From: an uncultured Alistipes sp.
GTDB taxonomy: Bacteria; Bacteroidota; Bacteroidia; Bacteroidales; Rikenellaceae
Length of the DNA: 54,036 nt
Assembly (NCBI GenBank): GCA_947177225.1
Contig: CAMWTS010000014.1
Location: 1-54,036 of the forward strand
Reading direction: 5' to 3'
The translations under genes were made by a program, and so were the position numbers. The notes beneath the pieces were generated by a model. The model had not been told where the DNA came from. It did not search any database and worked only from the letters and a program-made list of their open reading frames with translations. Positions 49,705 through 54,036 of the stretch are shown here, piece after piece (position 1 is the stretch's first letter; each line of letters starts with the position of its first letter).

Positions 49705-50520
49705 ATGGATTTTATAAAGATAACCGAACAACCGTCGCCATACGACAATCTCGACCGTATGTCGACGGCCGAAATACTGCAAGCCATCAATTCGGAAGAC
49801 CGCAAGGTTGCCGATGCCGTGGCACGCGCCATTCCCGCTATTGAGCGTCTGGTAGAGGCACTTGTCGAGCGCATGCGTCGCGGCGGCCGTCTGTTTTATA
49901 TAGGAGCCGGCACCAGCGGCCGGCTGGGTGTTCTCGACGCTTCTGAGATACCGCCGACATTCGGCATGCCTCCGTCGCTTGTGGTAGGTGTCATAGCCGG
50001 CGGAGAGCGCGCCCTGCGCTCGCCCGTCGAGGGTGCCGAGGACGATACGGAGCAGGGCTGGGCTGATCTTGCCGCACACGGCATCAACGAGCGCGACACA
50101 CTGGTGGGTATAGCCGCATCGGGCACCACGCCATATGTCGTGGCAGCCGTGCGCCGTGCTCGCGAGAACGGCATATTGACCGCCGGCATCACCAGCAATC
50201 CCCGCTCGCCGCTCAGTCTTTCGGCCGACATCGCCATAGAGATGGTCGTCGGGCCTGAGGTGGTTACCGGAAGTTCTCGCATGAAGTCGGGCACGGGGCA
50301 GAAGATGGTCTGCAACATGATAACTACCTCGGCCATGATAGCGCTGGGACGTGTCAAGGGCAATCGAATGGTCAATATGCAGTTGTCCAATGACAAGCTC
50401 GTCGACCGCGGTACGCGCATGATTTCCGACTATACCGGACTGCCTTACCAAGATGCCCGGAGACTGCTGCTGCTGCATGGATCGGTGAGTGAGGCACTAA
50501 AAAATTTCAATGTAAAGTAG
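49705..50520 (+). CDS. murQ: N-acetylmuramic acid 6-phosphate etherase
   Basis: A 271-residue SIS-fold lyase that splits MurNAc 6-phosphate into GlcNAc 6-phosphate and D-lactate. Motifs: GRLFYIGAGTSGRLGVLDAS, EIPPTFG, GIAASGTTPYVVAAV and GSSRMKSGTGQKMVCNM, all diagnostic. ATG 49705 (MDFIKITEQPSPYDNLD) was chosen; an upstream start at 49645 would overlap murK by 29 bases and add an unrelated sequence. It ends the murTKQ operon. It is slightly shorter than E. coli MurQ (298). Confidence 0.96.
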   Translation: MDFIKITEQPSPYDNLDRMSTAEILQAINSEDRKVADAVARAIPAIERLVEALVERMRRGGRLFYIGAGTSGRLGVLDASEIPPTFGMPPSLVVGVIAGGERALRSPVEGAEDDTEQGWADLAAHGINERDTLVGIAASGTTPYVVAAVRRARENGILTAGITSNPRSPLSLSADIAIEMVVGPEVVTGSSRMKSGTGQKMVCNMITTSAMIALGRVKGNRMVNMQLSNDKLVDRGTRMISDYTGLPYQDARRLLLLHGSVSEALKNFNVK

Positions 50521-50576
50521 GTGGTTTCATTAAAATTTTTATATCTTTCGAAAATATTTTTAACAAATTTATATTT

Positions 50577-52541
50577 ATGCACAAATATCTGACATCAATT
50601 CTCTGTTTCGCGACGATGATCGCCTGCACGCAGGATCCGGATCAGAATCAGCAGTTTGAGGCCGATATGTCCTCATCTAAGATAATCAATTCGGTCAACG
50701 GTGCCAATCGGGGAGAGATCATCGTGAAGTTTACGGCCGAAGCGGCAGAGAGAGTAGGAGCCCTTACCACCCGTTCGGGCATAGAGGAGATCGACGAGAT
50801 CATGAACAGCATCTCGGCACAAAGCATCGAACGCATATTTCCGATAGACGAGTCGAATGCGGAAGCCACGCGTCGTTCGGGACTGCATCGATGGTATCTG
50901 CTTACATTCGACGAAGATGCCGATTTGCAGCAGGTGGCGACACGTCTGGCCGCCATTTCCGACGTTACCCGCGTACAGTACAACGTCCGCGTTAAGCGCG
51001 TCGAGAACTGCAAGCCCATTGCCTGCGACCAGGTTGCTGCGGCTGCCGCCACACGTGCTATTGCGCCGTTCAACGATCCTTATCTCTCGGCACAGTGGCA
51101 CTATAACAACGACGGCTCGCTCGGCTCGAAGGCCAAGGCGGGTGCCGATATCAACCTCTTCGAGGCGTGGAAGCTCTCGACGGGCGATCCGCGTATCATC
51201 GTGGCCGTGGTCGACGAGGGCGTAATGCACTCGCACGAGGATCTCAATGCCAACATGTGGGTCAATGAGAAGGAGCTTAACGGACAGAGCGGCACCGACG
51301 ATGACGGCAACGGTTATAAGGACGATATATACGGATACAACTTCGTATCCAATACGGGTACCATATCTTGGAGCAACCGCAACGACGTGGGACACGGTAC
51401 GCATGTGGCCGGAACGATAGCTGCTGTCAACGGCAACGGTGTGGGCGTATGCGGCATCGCCGGTGGCGACGGCACTCACCAGGGCGTGCGCATCATGTCG
51501 TTGCAGATATTTTCGGGCGATAACAGTGCCTCTACCGCCAATACGGCAAGAGCCATAAAGTATGCTGCCGACAACGGTGCCGTCATTCTCCAATGCTCTT
51601 GGGGCTACGACGGAGGTGCCATCACCAGCGACACCTCTTATAGCCGCTCTTGTTCGGTGGAGAAGGAGGCCATAGACTACTTCATCGCCGAGGCCAAGGC
51701 CGAGGGTATCATCGACGGCGGTCTGGCAATCTTCGCCGCAGGCAACGAAACATCGAGTGTTCCCGGCTATCCCGGTGCATACTACAACTACATATCGGTG
51801 GCATCTATGTCATCTGACTATCGAGCTGCATATTACACCAACTACGGTACCGGTACCAACATCACTGCCCCGGGCGGCGACCTGGAATACGGCACGGCAT
51901 ACGCGGTATATTCCACGCAGACCACGACCAACGGTAAATACGGTTATATGCAGGGTACGTCGATGGCATGTCCCCACGTATCGGGCTGCGCCGCACTCGG
52001 TCTGTCGTATGCCGCACAGACCGGCCGCAAGTTTACGGCCGACGAGTTCCGCAACCTGCTGCTGACCTCGGTATGTGACATAGATCAGTATCAGACCGGA
52101 ACCAAGACATACTATGACGAGTATTACAATTCATACACGCTCAATCTGGCCAATCTGAAAGGCAAGATGGGATCGGGTTACATCGACGTCTACCGTCTGC
52201 TTATGCAGATCGAGGGTACGCCGTGCATCTACATGCAGGCAGGTGCCGAGCAGCAGCATTCGCTCGATGCCTATTTCGGTGACAGCAGCAAGTCGCTCAA
52301 ATATACCTCTGTCGACATCTCGGCGGCCGATATGCAGAATCTGGGCATCACGACCAAACCCACTGTCTCAGACGGTATGCTGCGCCTTAGCTGCTCCGAC
52401 ACCGGTACGGCTGTCATAACGGTCAAGGCCATTGTAGGTGGAACCAATGTGGGCGGAACCGCTATGGGCGGCATGGAGGTGACACGCAAATTCGCAATCG
52501 TAGTACGCAGTCACGTATCGGATAACGGAGGCTGGTTATAG
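50577..52541 (+). CDS. Subtilisin-family (S8) serine protease lipoprotein
   Basis: A 654-residue protein. The SPII signal MHKYLTSILCFATMIAC gives a lipid-anchored Cys17. An inhibitor-like propeptide region (about 45-145: GEIIVKFTAEAAERV, YLLTFDEDADLQQVATRLAA) precedes the S8 domain (about 175-560). The triad is Asp213 (AVVDEGVMHSHEDL), His273 (VGHGTHVAGTIAA) and Ser462 (GTSMACPHVSG); the oxyanion Asn is in FAAGNETS. A C-terminal beta domain (about 565-654) carries a Gly/Met-rich segment. DDDGNGYKDD near 240 could bind calcium. It is probably surface or periplasm-facing. The lipoprotein gene at 52567 follows by 25 bases. A TATCTTTC -7-like element lies at 50542. Confidence 0.95.
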   Translation: MHKYLTSILCFATMIACTQDPDQNQQFEADMSSSKIINSVNGANRGEIIVKFTAEAAERVGALTTRSGIEEIDEIMNSISAQSIERIFPIDESNAEATRRSGLHRWYLLTFDEDADLQQVATRLAAISDVTRVQYNVRVKRVENCKPIACDQVAAAAATRAIAPFNDPYLSAQWHYNNDGSLGSKAKAGADINLFEAWKLSTGDPRIIVAVVDEGVMHSHEDLNANMWVNEKELNGQSGTDDDGNGYKDDIYGYNFVSNTGTISWSNRNDVGHGTHVAGTIAAVNGNGVGVCGIAGGDGTHQGVRIMSLQIFSGDNSASTANTARAIKYAADNGAVILQCSWGYDGGAITSDTSYSRSCSVEKEAIDYFIAEAKAEGIIDGGLAIFAAGNETSSVPGYPGAYYNYISVASMSSDYRAAYYTNYGTGTNITAPGGDLEYGTAYAVYSTQTTTNGKYGYMQGTSMACPHVSGCAALGLSYAAQTGRKFTADEFRNLLLTSVCDIDQYQTGTKTYYDEYYNSYTLNLANLKGKMGSGYIDVYRLLMQIEGTPCIYMQAGAEQQHSLDAYFGDSSKSLKYTSVDISAADMQNLGITTKPTVSDGMLRLSCSDTGTAVITVKAIVGGTNVGGTAMGGMEVTRKFAIVVRSHVSDNGGWL

Positions 52542-52566
52542 TAATAATATTCAGAAGATTCCAACA

Positions 52567-53640
52567 ATGAAAAAATATATCTTATATCCTCTCTTCGCTT
52601 TGCTGTTCGCCCTGTCGTTTACGGCATGCGACAAAGACGACAACAACGAGTCGGTCGAGATCAATTTCTCTGAACTGCAAGTAACGACCACTTCGAAAAC
52701 GGCCAACATATCGATCGTGTCTCCTCACGTCATCGAGAACGGAGCTTTGCAGCAGGTGCGTTCGGTGGGCATACGCTATCACATGGTCGGCAGCGACGAG
52801 TGGATCAATGCAGCTGCCGTTTCGACCGATCCCGAGCACTATGTAATCAATCTCGACGGACTGGTGCCCAATACCGAATATGAATATATTGCATGGGTTG
52901 CCACCGACACCGGAACTAAATTCGCATCGGCGGCACGTTTCACTACGCAGGATATCGCTTTGGAGGCTAATTTCGGCGACATGCAGCTCAGTCTCACTGG
53001 CGAAGGCTTGCGTTTGTCGGTAGCCTCTGTGAAAGTGCTTGTCGACGAGAAGGCCACCGACCCCGACAGCTTCGGTGCCGAGTACCGTGCCAAAGGTGCT
53101 TCGCAATGGATCGCTCTGACCAACGCCACGGCCGGTGCAAACGGCGGCTTCACGATCAACATACCGGCGTCCGATCTCACGTTAGACACCACCTACGAGG
53201 CACGTGCATGGATTGAGGTCGGAGGCGCAAGGGTCTATTCGCAGCGTACGGCCGAGTGTCTCTACGAGAAGAGCAAGTTGCAGGACATCATGGGCGAGTG
53301 GAGACTTGCCGAGTGGCATGACTCAGCCGATCTGCCGTTTGCCATATATCTTGCCATCACAGCCGATGGAAAGTTCACTCTCTGGCAGCAGTTGCAGAGT
53401 GTCGAGTGGCAGAAGTTCACCGGTACGGTCGAGTTGAACGATAATGTCGTTACCGGCGTTTACAGCGACGGGCAGGCGTGGTCGGCATCGTACAATGTCG
53501 AGCGCGACGGCGAGAAGATGATCTGGACGGCTGCCACAGACGCAAGCGACCGATCGGTATATGTCCCGGCTACCATACCGAATGAACTGAGCACGATGAG
53601 CATATCGTCGGCTACACGTTCGACCGAAAGATTCCTCTAA
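52567..53640 (+). CDS. Lipoprotein with two Ig/FnIII-like domains and a C-terminal lipocalin-like domain
   Basis: A 357-residue protein. The signal [21 protein letters not shown] has an SPII Cys21. Domain 1 (about 30-125) and domain 2 (about 130-238) look like fibronectin-type beta-sandwiches; both end with an N/D-T-x-Y-E-x-x-A-W element ([13 protein letters not shown] and [14 protein letters not shown]). The C-terminal 115 residues ([19 protein letters not shown], then [20 protein letters not shown]) look like a small lipocalin/DUF-type barrel. It lies 25 bases after the S8 protease gene and ends at the strong terminator 53664, so the two are likely co-transcribed and may work together at the surface. 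The function is unknown. Confidence 0.85.
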   Translation: MKKYILYPLFALLFALSFTACDKDDNNESVEINFSELQVTTTSKTANISIVSPHVIENGALQQVRSVGIRYHMVGSDEWINAAAVSTDPEHYVINLDGLVPNTEYEYIAWVATDTGTKFASAARFTTQDIALEANFGDMQLSLTGEGLRLSVASVKVLVDEKATDPDSFGAEYRAKGASQWIALTNATAGANGGFTINIPASDLTLDTTYEARAWIEVGGARVYSQRTAECLYEKSKLQDIMGEWRLAEWHDSADLPFAIYLAITADGKFTLWQQLQSVEWQKFTGTVELNDNVVTGVYSDGQAWSASYNVERDGEKMIWTAATDASDRSVYVPATIPNELSTMSISSATRSTERFL

Positions 53641-53663
53641 CGGGTCGTACGGACAGACCTCGA

Positions 53664-53699
53664 CACACCCTGCTGCAAGAGTGGCAGGGTGTGTTTTTT
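53664..53699 (+). terminator. Terminator of the S8 protease operon
   Basis: A perfect 10-bp stem (CACACCCTGC/GCAGGGTGTG), 10-base loop, six T. Confidence 0.92.
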
Positions 53700-53773
53700 G
53701 CCACATGGAGTTTGTCCGATGGGCTGTAATCGGAGATATTTTCGTGTAGGAGTAAAAAATAATAGTGGAAAAT

Positions 53774-53804
53774 TTTGGTGAAACGGATTTTTGTTGTACT
53801 TTTG
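53774..53804 (+). promoter_or_regulatory. Promoter of tRNA-Ser
   Basis: TTTG (53774-53777), 19 bases, TACTTTTG (53797-53804), full consensus match. Only five bases lie before the tRNA, so transcription should start at or next to its first base. Confidence 0.82.
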
Positions 53805-53809
53805 CGCTC

Positions 53810-53897
53810 GGAAAGGTGGCAGAGTGGTCGAATGCGCCGGTCTTGAAAACCGATGAGCTGAGAGGCTCCGGGGGTTCGAATCCCTCCCTTTCCGCCA
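53810..53897 (+). tRNA. tRNA-Ser (anticodon TGA)
   Basis: A class II tRNA: acceptor GGAAAGG with CCTTTCC, anticodon arm CGGT-CTTGAAAA-CCG (anticodon TGA), a long variable arm (GAGCTGAGAGGCTC), and T arm GGGGG-TTCGAAT-CCCTC. G discriminator, CCA encoded (53895-53897). Confidence 0.95.
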
Positions 53898-53908
53898 AAA
53901 CGATTCCG

Positions 53909-53936
53909 ACGGCAGAACGAGAGTTCTGCCGTTTTT
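53909..53936 (+). terminator. Terminator of tRNA-Ser
   Basis: A perfect 10-bp stem (ACGGCAGAAC/GTTCTGCCGT), GAGA tetraloop, T run. Confidence 0.9.
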
Positions 53937-53948
53937 CGTTGCATCATC

Positions 53949-53976
53949 GGTATTCGGGAATCAATTCCCGAATACC
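53949..53976. repeat. Perfect 12-bp inverted repeat near window end
   Basis: GGTATTCGGGAA and TTCCCGAATACC around TCAA. No T run follows. The C/T/G-rich stretch after it (53985-54025) resembles that after the hairpin at 4-29. Nothing else is seen to 54036. Confidence 0.5.
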
Positions 53977-54036
53977 TCGATTGGCACCTTCCTCACTTCG
54001 TTCGCCGTCATCGTTTCGTGTTTGCGACATTCTTAC

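Overview
The window is a chromosomal segment of a member of the Bacteroidota, most likely order Bacteroidales, and in gene style close to Alistipes/Rikenellaceae (genus is an inference). The evidence is the phylum-type promoter (TTTG, 19-21 bases, TAnnTTTG) found in front of many genes, almost no Shine-Dalgarno sequences, many SPII lipoproteins, three TonB-dependent outer-membrane receptors or barrels, a fimbrillin/FISUMP-type surface lipoprotein, a type B ribosomal protein L31, and a Tannerella-like MurNAc operon. There are no phage, IS or CRISPR signs.

Layout. 1-828: gene-free, with a cluster of short dispersed repeats. 829-7564: a three-repeat lipoprotein, tRNA-Gln, a nucleoside-type MFS transporter, an outer-membrane barrel protein and rpmE2. 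7737-12937: a vitamin B12 uptake operon (cobalamin riboswitch, PKD-like lipoprotein, BtuG-like beta-propeller, BtuB-like receptor). 13084-17820: an acidic unknown protein, rsmI, a LpxL-type acyltransferase and two family 2 glycosyltransferases. 17828-21277: a drug-efflux MFS protein, a tRNA with anticodon CAT, an orphan 59-residue gene with its own promoter and terminator, and metK behind a probable SAM-II riboswitch. 21746-26049: a structured RNA leader, a secreted TPR-CHAT protease and a small secreted partner. 26133-29573 (minus): a probable metal operon with a PqqD-like protein, a His/Cys-rich exported protein, a TonB receptor and a periplasmic HMA protein. 29794-35418: recQ, a DEDD exonuclease, an RlmI-like methyltransferase and four small tandem lipoproteins. 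35650-39421: rpsT, tRNA-Glu, a BtuCDF/FecCDE-type ABC importer and tRNA-Pro. 39962-44520: a membrane LytTR regulator, then fabH-fabF-fabZ-fabG. 44806-47171: a second copy of the structured RNA leader, a 38-residue peptide and a FISUMP lipoprotein. 47338-50520: murT-murK-murQ for MurNAc recycling. 50577-53640: a subtilisin-family lipoprotein protease and an Ig/FnIII-like lipoprotein. 53810: tRNA-Ser.

The most interesting signal is a pair of leader RNAs (about 21746-21851 and 44999-45110). They share a three-stem architecture with compensatory base changes and both precede exported-protein genes. Close behind are the SAM-II-like element before metK, the secreted CHAT protease pair, the PqqD/His-rich/TonB/HMA operon and the four-lipoprotein cassette.
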